Source of the DNA: JAQTNA01 sp043743785
GTDB lineage: Bacteria > Pseudomonadota > Gammaproteobacteria > Burkholderiales > Rhodocyclaceae
Assembly: GCA_043743785.1 (NCBI GenBank)
Contig: JAYTVW010000120.1
Location: forward strand, 1 to 47,421
Length of the DNA: 47,421 nucleotides
Direction of reading: 5' to 3'
Positions within the stretch are counted from its first letter, which is position 1. Every line of letters begins with the position of its first letter. This document shows positions 1 to 7,949 of this stretch, one piece after another. Both the position numbers and the translations under genes were made by a program. The notes below the pieces were generated by a model. The model was not told the origin of the DNA. It did no database searches and was given only the letters and a program-made list of their open reading frames with translations.

Positions 1-1579
1 GCACGATGCCACGGGCCGCAAAGCTGTGCAGCGAATCACTCGCCAGGCGCCGCAGTGCCGGATGGCGATTCGCCCACACCCCAAACGGCAACCCAAACCC
101 TTGCTTCTTCTTGGTGAGGATCTCGTCGGGCAAGAAGCCACGCAAGGCTTCCTTAAAGAACCAGCGCAGCTTCAGGCCCTTGAGCTTGTAGTCCGGTGGC
201 AGGCGCAGGGAGAAGTCCAGGATGCGTTGGTCGAGGAGGGGAAAGCCCACTTCGGCTCCGGCCAGGGCCGTGGTGCCAACGACCTTGGGCAAGTCATTTT
301 CCGCCAGGGTGTAGCGCCAGTCGAAGGCCAGCATGCGGTTGATCAGGCTGCCGGCCCGGGGTGCGTCCCAGACTTCCTGCTGGTGGCGCAAGGGGGCGTC
401 CTGGTCGAAGGTGGCGAGCATGGATGGCATGAAGATGTTGTCCACCCCCAGGCGCGTGAGCAGGCTGTACATGTGCATGCGCCCCGGCATGGGCACCCGG
501 GCCTGCTCGATGTAACTGTCCACTTTTTTCAGCAGGGGCACGCTGCGGACCAGCGGCGCGAGCGGCTCCATGACATGCCGGCGCAGGGGGCCGGGAAAGG
601 CGCCGTACCAGTCGAAGATCCTTTGCTTGGCGTAGCGGGTGTTGCCACCGAAGAGCTCGTCGCCGCCGTCGCCCGCCAGCAGCTTTCCGATGCCGTCTTC
701 CCGCGCCCGCTTGGCGCAGTAATAGCCCGGCAGGGCGGATGAGTTGCCGAAGGGCTGGTCGTAATGGGCCGCCACGTCGGCAATGCTTCGGGTCAGGTCG
801 TCCGGTGTGACGTAGTACTCGTGATGATTCGCGCCGAAATGCCGTGCGGCAAGGCGGGCATATTCCATTTCGTCGTAGCCTTGGGCATCGAAGCCGATGG
901 AGTAGCTCTCTGCAGCTTGGCCGCTGACCTTGCGCAGCATGCCGGCCACCGTCGAGCTGTCCGTGCCACCGGAGAGAAAGCAGCCGACCCGCTGGCCATT
1001 CAAATGGTCCCGCACGGAGGTTTCAACCAGGTGCAGGAATTCGTCCTTCAGTTGGGGAAAGGACGCCGATCGGTTCTCTTCGAATTCCGGCACCCAGTAG
1101 GGCGCCACCGCCAGTTTGCCCTTGTCGAAGCTGGCGCAGTGTCCGGCCGGAAGCCGGAATACGTCCTTGAATATGGTGCGGGGCGCCGGAATGACGTGAA
1201 AATAAAAATAATCAAATATGGCCTGGGGGGCGATTTCCCCCCTGGCCCCTGCCACTTTGTCGGCACGTTCGTCAAAGCTGAGTCGGGCTCCCTCCTGCCG
1301 ATAGCACAGGCTGCGCACGGCGAAGCGGTCCACCGCCAGGAATATGCGTCCATCGGCAAGTCTTGCCGCAACGGCGAAGTCACCGGAGACGCCTCGCGGC
1401 GCATTGGCGCCATGGTGGGTGAATGCCTGGCGCCAGGCGACCAGACTACCTTCGGATTGTTGCAAGCGCGCCAGGTCGGCATCGGCAAAGACCGGGCGGC
1501 CAAGGGCAAATTCCTGGGCAGGCTCAACTCTGGATTGTGTTTCCCCGAAGGTGTTGCTGGCGTTCACAAATGAGTTCAT
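1..1579 (-). CDS. Asparagine-synthetase-like amidotransferase, 3' end cut by window edge
   Basis: The minus strand is open from an ATG at 1579 through base 1, giving 526 codons without a stop; the C-terminus lies outside the window. Residues 203-209 read SGGTDSS, the ATP pyrophosphatase P-loop of the asparagine synthase family, and conserved synthase-domain sequence follows to the edge. The N-terminal ~160 residues resemble the glutaminase fold, but the protein starts MNSFVN and has no Cys at position 2, the nucleophile of true glutamine-dependent enzymes. It therefore probably uses ammonia or catalyses another ATP-dependent amide or lactam-type ligation (inference). It lies on the same strand as the PLP decarboxylase and acyl-CoA ligase, separated from them by hepT/mntA. 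No strong ribosome binding site precedes the ATG. A complete, Cys2-bearing paralogue lies at 26779-28707. Confidence 0.85.
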   Translation of the reverse strand, partial: MNSFVNASNTFGETQSRVEPAQEFALGRPVFADADLARLQQSEGSLVAWRQAFTHHGANAPRGVSGDFAVAARLADGRIFLAVDRFAVRSLCYRQEGARLSFDERADKVAGARGEIAPQAIFDYFYFHVIPAPRTIFKDVFRLPAGHCASFDKGKLAVAPYWVPEFEENRSASFPQLKDEFLHLVETSVRDHLNGQRVGCFLSGGTDSSTVAGMLRKVSGQAAESYSIGFDAQGYDEMEYARLAARHFGANHHEYYVTPDDLTRSIADVAAHYDQPFGNSSALPGYYCAKRAREDGIGKLLAGDGGDELFGGNTRYAKQRIFDWYGAFPGPLRRHVMEPLAPLVRSVPLLKKVDSYIEQARVPMPGRMHMYSLLTRLGVDNIFMPSMLATFDQDAPLRHQQEVWDAPRAGSLINRMLAFDWRYTLAENDLPKVVGTTALAGAEVGFPLLDQRILDFSLRLPPDYKLKGLKLRWFFKEALRGFLPDEILTKKKQGFGLPFGVWANRHPALRRLASDSLHSFAARGIV

Positions 1580-1654
1580 CTATGGCTGGCGTTCTAAGGG
1601 GTTCCCAATGAGGCCCGAATATTAACATAGCCCTGCGGGGCATCTATCGTTGTG

Positions 1655-1674
1655 GCACAGGCTTCGGCCTGTGC
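1655..1674. repeat. Perfect hairpin with TTCG tetraloop
   Basis: GCACAGGC-TTCG-GCCTGTGC forms a perfect 8-bp stem closed by a C(UUCG)G tetraloop. It lies in the 271-bp gap between the asparagine-synthetase-like start (1579) and the hepT stop (1851). No U-tract follows on either strand, so it is not a classical intrinsic terminator. It could be a processing or stability hairpin, or part of a dispersed chromosomal repeat. Confidence 0.6.
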
Positions 1675-1803
1675 GTGCCGTGAATACTTCGGGTTGCAAG
1701 CGACCGGTGCGGAGGGACACCTACATGGCTTTAGCGTGAAAGTTGGCATAGCCGACTCACGACGCTTTCCTCCCCCTCCGGCAGAGGGACTGAGGGTGAG
1801 GGA

Positions 1804-1852
1804 AACGGGCATGGCGCTGATTTTCATTGGGGTGGCTTTCGCCATGCCCGTT
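1804..1852. repeat. 13-bp inverted repeat at the 3' end of hepT
   Basis: AACGGGCATGGCG (1804-1816) is the exact reverse complement of CGCCATGCCCGTT (1840-1852), with 23 bases between. The right arm overlaps the hepT stop codon by two bases. It could fold at the end of the hepT transcript and act as a terminator or stability element, though no T-run follows. The rest of the gap 1580-1850 holds only this and the hairpin at 1655-1674. Confidence 0.55.
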
Positions 1853-2339
1853 AGGCCGGCAGGCCGCGACTCAGGGCTTCTGTCTTGATCGCGGCGACGA
1901 CGCGGAAGAGCATTTCCGTAGCCGCCTTTGCCGTGATCAGTGCCTCATGAAAAAGCTCCGGTTCCGTCATGTATTCATGTACAAGCAGATTGCGAAGTTT
2001 TCGTGCGCCGATGAATTCATCGGCACTTTCCACCCAGCCCATACGTTCGGAATAGGCGACGACATCAAGCAAGGACTTGGGCTGTCCGCCCAGAAGCCTT
2101 GCAAACAGGGGTAATAATTTCTCACCGAGGTGATCTTGAAGGCGTCCGAAGCGGCCGACGAACGCATCTATTTTTTCTGCCAGATCCTCCCGTGTCGCAA
2201 GCGCCTCGACCCAGGCCAGGTCTATGGGTTCCGCATAGAGGGTGCGGTAGGTATAGTCAAGGTGGGCAGATTCCCGTTCGGCAAGATCGAGTGCGATGCG
2301 GGCGGAGTCGACAAACTCGGCCAAGTAAGGCAAGTTCAT
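1851..2339 (-). CDS. hepT: HepT-like HEPN toxin of a type VII toxin-antitoxin pair
   Basis: 162-residue all-helical protein with RNLLVHEY at residues 116-123, matching the RX4HXY motif of HEPN RNase toxins of the HepT/DUF86 type. Its ATG (2339) overlaps the stop codon of the upstream nucleotidyltransferase by 4 bases (ATGA), the usual coupled arrangement of MntA/HepT operons. In studied pairs HepT is an RNA-cleaving toxin and the MNT partner inactivates it by adding AMP to the motif tyrosine, here Tyr123. The motif looks intact, so the toxin is probably functional. Its place between exopolysaccharide accessory genes suggests a stabilising module or a mobile insertion (inference). Confidence 0.88.
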   Translation of the reverse strand: MNLPYLAEFVDSARIALDLAERESAHLDYTYRTLYAEPIDLAWVEALATREDLAEKIDAFVGRFGRLQDHLGEKLLPLFARLLGGQPKSLLDVVAYSERMGWVESADEFIGARKLRNLLVHEYMTEPELFHEALITAKAATEMLFRVVAAIKTEALSRGLPA

Positions 2340-2635
2340 AGCAGCACTCCCGTCTGCCTCGCTACATGGAATACGAGTGCGTCGGCGGTGCGGGAGTCCT
2401 TTAGCAAGACATCAATCTTGCGGTCGCCGAGCCGCAGTACAAGGGCGGCCTCGATTCGACAAAGGGCGCTTACACGGTTCAAAACAAGCCCTTCTGCTTC
2501 GATCAGCAGATCAATATCGCCACCGCGTTTGGTGTCATCGACGCGGGAGCCAAAAAGCCAGACACGGTTCTGTGTGCCTATGACACTTGTCACCGCGGAT
2601 TTGATGGACTGGCGCTGGGCCTCGGTTAGACGCAT
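2336..2635 (-). CDS. mntA: MntA-like nucleotidyltransferase antitoxin
   Basis: 99-residue minimal nucleotidyltransferase. Residues 29-42 carry the nucleotide-binding/metal motif GS...DID (GS at 29-30, Asp40 and Asp42), and a third acidic residue, Asp75, lies in KIDVLL, so the catalytic triad is complete. I place the start at ATG 2635 (MRLTEAQRQ). The reading frame is open further upstream to 2797, but that extension runs through the GTCGGGA hairpin into the decarboxylase 3' end and does not resemble the family. MntA-type proteins neutralise HepT by AMPylation. Translation is coupled to hepT by a 4-base overlap. Confidence 0.87.
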   Translation of the reverse strand: MRLTEAQRQSIKSAVTSVIGTQNRVWLFGSRVDDTKRGGDIDLLIEAEGLVLNRVSALCRIEAALVLRLGDRKIDVLLKDSRTADALVFHVARQTGVLL

Positions 2636-2702
2636 GGTTGTGGGCTTTTGGCAAAGTTTTTGATTGGTCTTCAGATCGACAAGTGGCCTCGTTGTCGATT
2701 TT

Positions 2703-2720
2703 GTCGGGATGAATCCCGAC
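2703..2720. repeat. Short hairpin repeat GTCGGGA-TGAA-TCCCGAC
   Basis: A 7-bp perfect inverted repeat with a 4-base loop lies between the decarboxylase stop (2742) and the mntA start (2635). The motif with its flank CTACA resembles short dispersed hairpin repeats common in proteobacterial genomes. It may terminate or stabilise the decarboxylase transcript, but the T-run needed for a confident terminator is absent. Confidence 0.5.
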
Positions 2721-2741
2721 CTACAGAAGCCCGAACATCCC

Positions 2742-3998
2742 TCAAACCAGCACTTCCACCGGCCCGCCGTGGCTGAGAAAATCCTGGGGGCTGGCACTGG
2801 CGCCGTAGGCGCCGGACTGGAAGATCACCACCAGGTCGCCCGGTCGCGGTTCGGCCAGTTCCATGCGGTCGGCCAGGATGTCCAGGGGGGTGCACAAGGG
2901 GCCGACGACGGAGACCAGCTCCTTCCTGGGGTGATTCATCTTGTTGCCGATGGCGACCGGGTAATTCTTGCGGATGACCTGGCCAAAATTCCCGGAAGCG
3001 GCCAGGTGGTGGTGCAGGCCACCATCGGCCACCAGAAAGACCTTGCCGCGGGATATCTTGCGGTCGATGATGCGGCAGACGTAAATGCCGGCCTCCCCAA
3101 CCAGAAAACGCCCGAGTTCCAGAACCAGATGGGCTTCCGGTAGGCTGACGGCGATCTGATCCACCAGTCCCTTCAGGTTTTCGCCTATTGGGGTCAGGTC
3201 CAGGCGTGTCTCGCCAGGAAAATAGGGAATACCCAGGCCACCGCCGATATTCAGCACCTTGACGGGGCTGGGGGCGGAAGCGGCAAGCCGCGTAGCAAGT
3301 TCCACGGCCTTTTGCTGAGCATCGCAGATCGCCTCGGCACTGAGACTCTGGGAACCGGAGAAGATGTGGAAGCCTTCGAAGGCCAGTCCCAGACGGCCAA
3401 CTTCCCCGAGAAGATCGGGCACGCTTTCCGCGTCCACGCCGAACTGCTTGGCGCCACCGCCCATGCGCATGCCCGACATTTTAAGCTCGAAATCCGGATT
3501 GACCCGTATCGCCACCCGGGCCGGCAAGCCCATCTTGGAGGACTGCTCCGCCAGGATGCGCGCTTCCCGGGCGCTTTCGACGTTGAGCAGGATGCCGGAG
3601 GCGATGGCGCGAGCCACCTCCCGATGTTGCTTGCCCGGCCCTGCGAAACTGATTTCCTGAGGATCCATGCCCGTGTCCAGGGCAACTTTAAGCTCCCCGG
3701 CCGAGGCCACGTCAATGCCGTCCACCAGGCGGGCCATGTGCCCCACCAGCGCCGGCATGGGGTTGGCCTTCATGGCGTAGTGCAATTTGACCTGGGGCGG
3801 GAAGGCTGCCCGCAGCAGGGCCACCCGTTCATCCAGCAGGCGCCGGTCATAGGCATAGAAAGGCGTGGAACCGACCCGGGCGGCAAGCCGTGTCACCGGG
3901 ATACCGCCGACCTGGAGACATCCGTCATCGACCTCGAAGAAGGTCATGGGGGCGTGAACGGGCATGGGTACGTGAGAGGTCATGGTGGCCTTGTGCAT
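2742..3998 (-). CDS. PLP-dependent decarboxylase, exosortase A-associated
   Basis: 418-residue fold-type III PLP enzyme of the ornithine/diaminopimelate decarboxylase superfamily, matching the exosortase A-associated group (TIGR03099 type). The cofactor lysine is Lys77 in HYAMKAN. NIGGGLG, the mid-domain H(I/F)FSGSQ stretch and a C-terminal GAYGASAS segment complete the two-domain layout. Upstream, the acyl-CoA ligase stop is 8 bases before this ATG, so the two are co-transcribed. An internal ATG at 3983 has a better placed AAGG site and may be the real start. The substrate is unknown; by context the product amine or amino acid may be joined to an acyl group from the neighbouring ligase and ACP genes (inference). 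Confidence 0.9.
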   Translation of the reverse strand: MHKATMTSHVPMPVHAPMTFFEVDDGCLQVGGIPVTRLAARVGSTPFYAYDRRLLDERVALLRAAFPPQVKLHYAMKANPMPALVGHMARLVDGIDVASAGELKVALDTGMDPQEISFAGPGKQHREVARAIASGILLNVESAREARILAEQSSKMGLPARVAIRVNPDFELKMSGMRMGGGAKQFGVDAESVPDLLGEVGRLGLAFEGFHIFSGSQSLSAEAICDAQQKAVELATRLAASAPSPVKVLNIGGGLGIPYFPGETRLDLTPIGENLKGLVDQIAVSLPEAHLVLELGRFLVGEAGIYVCRIIDRKISRGKVFLVADGGLHHHLAASGNFGQVIRKNYPVAIGNKMNHPRKELVSVVGPLCTPLDILADRMELAEPRPGDLVVIFQSGAYGASASPQDFLSHGGPVEVLV

Positions 3999-4006
3999 TG
4001 ACTGGC

Positions 4007-5611
4007 TTACGCAGCCGGTTCGAAAAGCGTCTGAAAATCTGCGGAAAGTAACTTGCGGTCGATCTTGCCGTTGGGATTGCGTGGCAAGGGGCCGCTGCGG
4101 ATGTCGATTTTCGCCGGGAGCATGTAGATCGGCAAGCGCTGGCGACAGGCGGTCTGCAAGGCTTCCGCGCTCAGTGCTTCACCTGGGCGCGGCGTGGCGA
4201 TGACGATGATGCCGTGGCCCAGGGTGGGATGGGGCACGCCGAAGGCGGCCACTTCTCCTACCAATTGGGTGCCGTAGAGGACTTCTTCAATTTCCGTCGG
4301 GCTGATGCGGTAGCCGGAGGTCTTGATCATTTCATCGCGGCGGCCGATGAAATAGAGAAAGCCTTCCTCGTCCATGCGCACGTTGTCGCCGGAGAAAACC
4401 GCCATCTCGGCCAGCACCAAACCGGCTTCCCGGCCACCGACGCCCACGGGGAGCGGTTTGTAGCGTTCCGCTGTCTTTTCCGGGTCGTTCCAGTAGCCCA
4501 TGCCCACGAGGGCGCCCCGATGCACCAGTTCGCCCGGTTCGTTCGGCGCGCAAGGGCTGCCGTCCTCCCGCAAGACCAGGATTTCCGCGTTGGGGATGGC
4601 CTTGCCGATGGAATCCGGGCGCCGGTCCACCTCCGAGGGCGGCAGATAGGTGGAGCGGAAGGCCTCCGTCAGGCCGTACATCAGGAAGGGCTTGCTGCGC
4701 GGTAGGGCAGCGCGTAGTGCCTTCAAGGTTTCCAGCGGCATGCGCCCGCCCGTGTTGGCGAAATAGCGCAGATGATCCCTAACCTGTTCGGGCCACTTCA
4801 GCTGGGACAACTGGATCCATAGGGGGGGGACAGCGGTCAGGCCCGTCACTTTTTCCCTTACCACGGCATTCAGGACGTCCCGCGGCATCAGATAGTTAAT
4901 GAGTACTACCCGGGCGCCAACGGAAAAAGCAGTGGTGAGCTGGCTGAACCCGGCATCAAAGGAAAGCGGCAGGGCTGCCAGCAGCGTATCTTCTTCGTGG
5001 TTTTCCAGATAACTGGCCACGCTCTTGGCACCCGCTACCATGTTGCGATGGGAGAGCACCACGCCCTTGGGGCGACCGGTGCTGCCGGAGGTGTACAGAA
5101 TGGATACCACGTCTGTATCGATGACCCGGTGGCCGGCGCAGGGCGGCGCTGCCATCAGTGTATCCCAGGTCAGCAATTCTATTCCCCGCAGGGAAATGCT
5201 TTCATCACCCTCGTCTACCACGACCACGTAGCGCAGGTCGTGACACTGACTCAGCGTTTCGGCCAGCAGGGGCAGGCGCTGTCGGGAAGTCACCAATACC
5301 CGTACGCTACAGTCGCGCAGGATGTAGCCCACCTGGTCCGGTTTCAACAACGGATTCACCGGTACAAATACGGCACCGGCCGCCGCTGCGCCAAAGGAGA
5401 CTACCACCGTCTCGATGCACTTTTCCAGGTAGATACCGACTCGCTCCTGGCGGGCAAGGCCTAGTTGCAGGAGCCCGGAAGCAAAACCCGCTACCTGTCC
5501 CTGAAGGTGGGCGTAGTCCAGCGTAAGCTTCTGATAAGTCAGGGCCGGCCGGGAGGGAACCCGGTGAGCGGAGGCGGAAATCAGTTGATGCAGCAGGTCG
5601 GTTGATGTCAT
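4007..5611 (-). CDS. AMP-forming acyl-CoA/acyl-ACP ligase, exosortase A-associated
   Basis: 534-residue adenylate-forming enzyme (ANL superfamily; TIGR03098-type group found beside exosortase A). The P-loop YTSGSTGRPKG, the YGLTE motif, the GDNVRMDEEG...GRRDEMIKTSGYRI hinge and the C-terminal PNGKIDRK lysine (the adenylation Lys) are all present, so it should be active. It activates a carboxylic acid as acyl-AMP and passes it to CoA or a carrier protein. It is the first gene of a minus-strand unit with the PLP decarboxylase, and is divergent from the E1/E2/ACP/hydrolase operon starting at 5943. The obvious acceptor is the ACP at 9060 or the one at 20220 (inference). Confidence 0.92.
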   Translation of the reverse strand: MTSTDLLHQLISASAHRVPSRPALTYQKLTLDYAHLQGQVAGFASGLLQLGLARQERVGIYLEKCIETVVVSFGAAAAGAVFVPVNPLLKPDQVGYILRDCSVRVLVTSRQRLPLLAETLSQCHDLRYVVVVDEGDESISLRGIELLTWDTLMAAPPCAGHRVIDTDVVSILYTSGSTGRPKGVVLSHRNMVAGAKSVASYLENHEEDTLLAALPLSFDAGFSQLTTAFSVGARVVLINYLMPRDVLNAVVREKVTGLTAVPPLWIQLSQLKWPEQVRDHLRYFANTGGRMPLETLKALRAALPRSKPFLMYGLTEAFRSTYLPPSEVDRRPDSIGKAIPNAEILVLREDGSPCAPNEPGELVHRGALVGMGYWNDPEKTAERYKPLPVGVGGREAGLVLAEMAVFSGDNVRMDEEGFLYFIGRRDEMIKTSGYRISPTEIEEVLYGTQLVGEVAAFGVPHPTLGHGIIVIATPRPGEALSAEALQTACRQRLPIYMLPAKIDIRSGPLPRNPNGKIDRKLLSADFQTLFEPAA

Positions 5612-5942
5612 GGGAAATAGGGCGATTGTCGGATATGTCAGTTATCTGTCCGGCAAGCTTAACGGATGACGATGAACGCCGGAACGAAAATACTGAAATT
5701 CACATTTTCTTCCAGGGCCAATTCATCACGTGCCGTTGTTCAGACGCTATTCCGCCGGGTTGATGTCTGGCCTTGTCAGGGCCGCGCTGGAGCACGCGAC
5801 ATCAAATTGATTCACTCAAAGTTGCGGAAGTATACGGCAAGCCCGCTGCCGTCAGCTGTCGTTTGAAGACGCTATCTGCTGCGGCCGAGCGGGTGGCTGT
5901 GGCATACTACGGCCCCATAGCAAACTGCCTCCTTCTGCCCAG
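5612..5942. other. Divergent intergenic region, 331 bp
   Basis: Gene-free gap between the divergently transcribed acyl-CoA ligase and E1 genes, so both promoters should lie here. The small open frame inside (from 5666) has no family resemblance and I leave it out. Apart from a candidate plus-strand promoter (5807-5836), I see no hairpin terminator or repeat. Confidence 0.6.
5807..5836 (+). promoter_or_regulatory. Candidate sigma-70-like promoter for the E1/E2/ACP operon
   Basis: TTGATT (5807-5812) and TATACG (5831-5836) are separated by 18 bases; each matches its consensus hexamer at four of six positions. This would leave a leader of about 105 bases before the E1 start. The evidence is sequence match only. 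A TGGCATACT extended -10-like string at 5900-5908 is an alternative. Confidence 0.25.
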
Positions 5943-7931
5943 ATGATCAAGACAATCCCAGGCTTTTCGTTCGATAGCGCTGACAGACCCAAAATTGGCG
6001 GCGACAACCGAAGCCTGTACGCCTATGGTCATCTGATCCGCAGCAGCGAACAACTCGTCCTGGATCTCTTCGGGCGCGGCCTGCTTTCCGGTACCACCCA
6101 TACCTGCCTGGGGCAGGAATTGTGTCAGATGGCGGTGGTGCGCGCACTCACCCATGGGGATGATGCGGTGCTCTCCAACCACCGCAATCACGGCCACTAC
6201 CTGAGCTATTCGGGGGATTTTCTGGGTCTCGTGGGCGAAGTCATGGGGCGCGAAGCCGGCGTCTGCGGTGGCTATGGCGGCAGCCAGCACCTGGCCTGGC
6301 GGCATTTTCACAGCAACGGTGTGCAGGCCGGCATGACCGCCATCGGCGTCGGCCTGGCCCTGGAGCGCAAACAACGCGGCAGCCCCGGCGTGGTGGCCAT
6401 CATGATCGGCGATGGCACCCTCGGCGAAGGCCTGCTCTACGAGAGCATGAACCTGGCGTCCATCTGGGATGCGCCGGTGCTCTTCGTGGTGGAAAACAAC
6501 GGGATCGCCCAGACAACCTATACCCGGGACACCCTGGGCGGCAGCATTGAGGGGCGTGGTGCGGCCTTCGGCTTGCAGACCTGGCGCCTGGATGACGCGG
6601 CCCCGGATTTCATGACTCGGGCGGAGGAAGTCGTCGCTACCCTGCGCGCCTCCGGCCGGCCGGGCATGCTGGTCATCGACACCCGCCGCCTGGGGCCCCA
6701 CAGCAAGGGCGATGACCTGCGTGCCGCAGATGAACGTCAGTTGATCGCCGAGCGCGATCCTCTCATGGCCCTGGGCCGGCGCCTGCCTGACAACGAACGG
6801 GCCGCCCTGGAAGCGGCGAACATGGCCTTTCTGCAGGAGATCGAGGCGGCAGCCATGGCCTCTCCCGAAGCCCGCTTTGATCCTCTGCCCAGTCATAGCT
6901 TGCGTGCGGCGCGGCCTGAAGCCTCGGTCCAGCTTCCCGCCCGTTCGCCCAACGTAAGGACTGCCATCAACGGCGCCTTGCGCTGCCTGCTGGCGGACCA
7001 TCCCGAGGTGTTGCTCCTCGGTGAAGACCTGCACGAACCCTATGGTGGCGCTTTCAAGGTGACGGCGGGGCTCTCCAGCGAATTCCCGGGGCGCGTCATT
7101 TCCACGCCCATCAGTGAGGCCGGCATCACCGGTGCCGGCATTGGCTTGGCCATGGAGGGGCGCCGCCCCATCGTGGAAATCATGTTTGCCGACTTCCTGA
7201 GCCTGTGCCTGGATCAAATCTACAACCACGCAGTGAAGTTCCCCGGCATGTTCCCGGACGTGGAAGTGCCCCTGATCGTGCGTTCCCCGGCGGGTGGCCG
7301 GCGCGGCTATGGCCCGACCCACAGCCAGAGCCCGGAAAATATCTTCGTTTCCGTACCCGGACTGACGGTGCTCTACGGCAGCCATCGCCACAACGTGGGA
7401 CAACTGCTGGTGGATGCATCCACCCGCTGGCCGAATCCAGTGCTTTTCCTCGAGCACAAGCTGCTCTATGGCGAAATCCAGGATCCGGCGGATTACGAGA
7501 TCTTGCCCGCCGATGCAACCGACCTGGGCGCCGACCTGTTTCCGACCCTGCGTCGTGGTGCCCGGGAGCCGGACGTGACCCTGGTCAGCTTCGGCGGCAT
7601 GTTGCCCTTCGTCGAACGGGCCGCCAAGCGTCTGGAAGAAGAGGAAGAACTGGCGGTGGAAATCATCACGCCGTCCCTGCTCTCCCCCTTGCCCCGGAAT
7701 ACCCTGCTGGAGGCGTTGCTGACCCGGGAGCGCATCGCCGTCATCGAAGAGTCTCACCATGAATTCGGCGTCAGTGCCGAATTGCTGGCCAGTCTGGTGG
7801 AAGCCGGGTTTGCCGGCAGGGTGATCCGCCTCGGCCTGCCCCCCGTGCCCATCGCCGCCGCCCGCAGCCTGGAACGCCACCAGATGCTGGATGAGCAGGG
7901 CATTATCGACAACGTCCTCGACCTGTTCTGA
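5943..7931 (+). CDS. Fused E1 alpha/beta thiamine-dependent 2-oxoacid dehydrogenase
   Basis: 662-residue fusion. The N-terminal half is an E1 alpha domain with the thiamine pyrophosphate motif GDG (156-158) ending in NN (185-186). From about residue 345 follows an E1 beta domain (GEDLHEPYGG, ISEAGITGAGIG, FADF, RSPAGG). It decarboxylates a 2-oxo acid and transfers the acyl group to the lipoyl arm of an E2, here the next gene (18 bases downstream). Alpha-beta fusions of this length occur in branched-chain or acetoin-type dehydrogenases. The substrate cannot be read from sequence. No E3 (dihydrolipoamide dehydrogenase) is encoded in the window, so a housekeeping E3 would be needed for turnover. 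No clear Shine-Dalgarno precedes the ATG. Confidence 0.9.
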   Translation: MIKTIPGFSFDSADRPKIGGDNRSLYAYGHLIRSSEQLVLDLFGRGLLSGTTHTCLGQELCQMAVVRALTHGDDAVLSNHRNHGHYLSYSGDFLGLVGEVMGREAGVCGGYGGSQHLAWRHFHSNGVQAGMTAIGVGLALERKQRGSPGVVAIMIGDGTLGEGLLYESMNLASIWDAPVLFVVENNGIAQTTYTRDTLGGSIEGRGAAFGLQTWRLDDAAPDFMTRAEEVVATLRASGRPGMLVIDTRRLGPHSKGDDLRAADERQLIAERDPLMALGRRLPDNERAALEAANMAFLQEIEAAAMASPEARFDPLPSHSLRAARPEASVQLPARSPNVRTAINGALRCLLADHPEVLLLGEDLHEPYGGAFKVTAGLSSEFPGRVISTPISEAGITGAGIGLAMEGRRPIVEIMFADFLSLCLDQIYNHAVKFPGMFPDVEVPLIVRSPAGGRRGYGPTHSQSPENIFVSVPGLTVLYGSHRHNVGQLLVDASTRWPNPVLFLEHKLLYGEIQDPADYEILPADATDLGADLFPTLRRGAREPDVTLVSFGGMLPFVERAAKRLEEEEELAVEIITPSLLSPLPRNTLLEALLTRERIAVIEESHHEFGVSAELLASLVEAGFAGRVIRLGLPPVPIAAARSLERHQMLDEQGIIDNVLDLF

Positions 7932-7949
7932 ATTAAGGAATCCCCAACG

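Noticed and set aside
26..1573. Two long plus-strand open frames (26-742 and 764-1573)
   Set aside because: They lie opposite the asparagine-synthetase-like gene, whose minus-strand translation shows clear family motifs; the plus-strand products are Gly/His/Gln-rich shadows.
1594..1845. 83-codon minus-strand open frame in the gap after hepT
   Set aside because: Overlaps both hairpins, has no recognisable domain or ribosome binding site; treated as non-coding.
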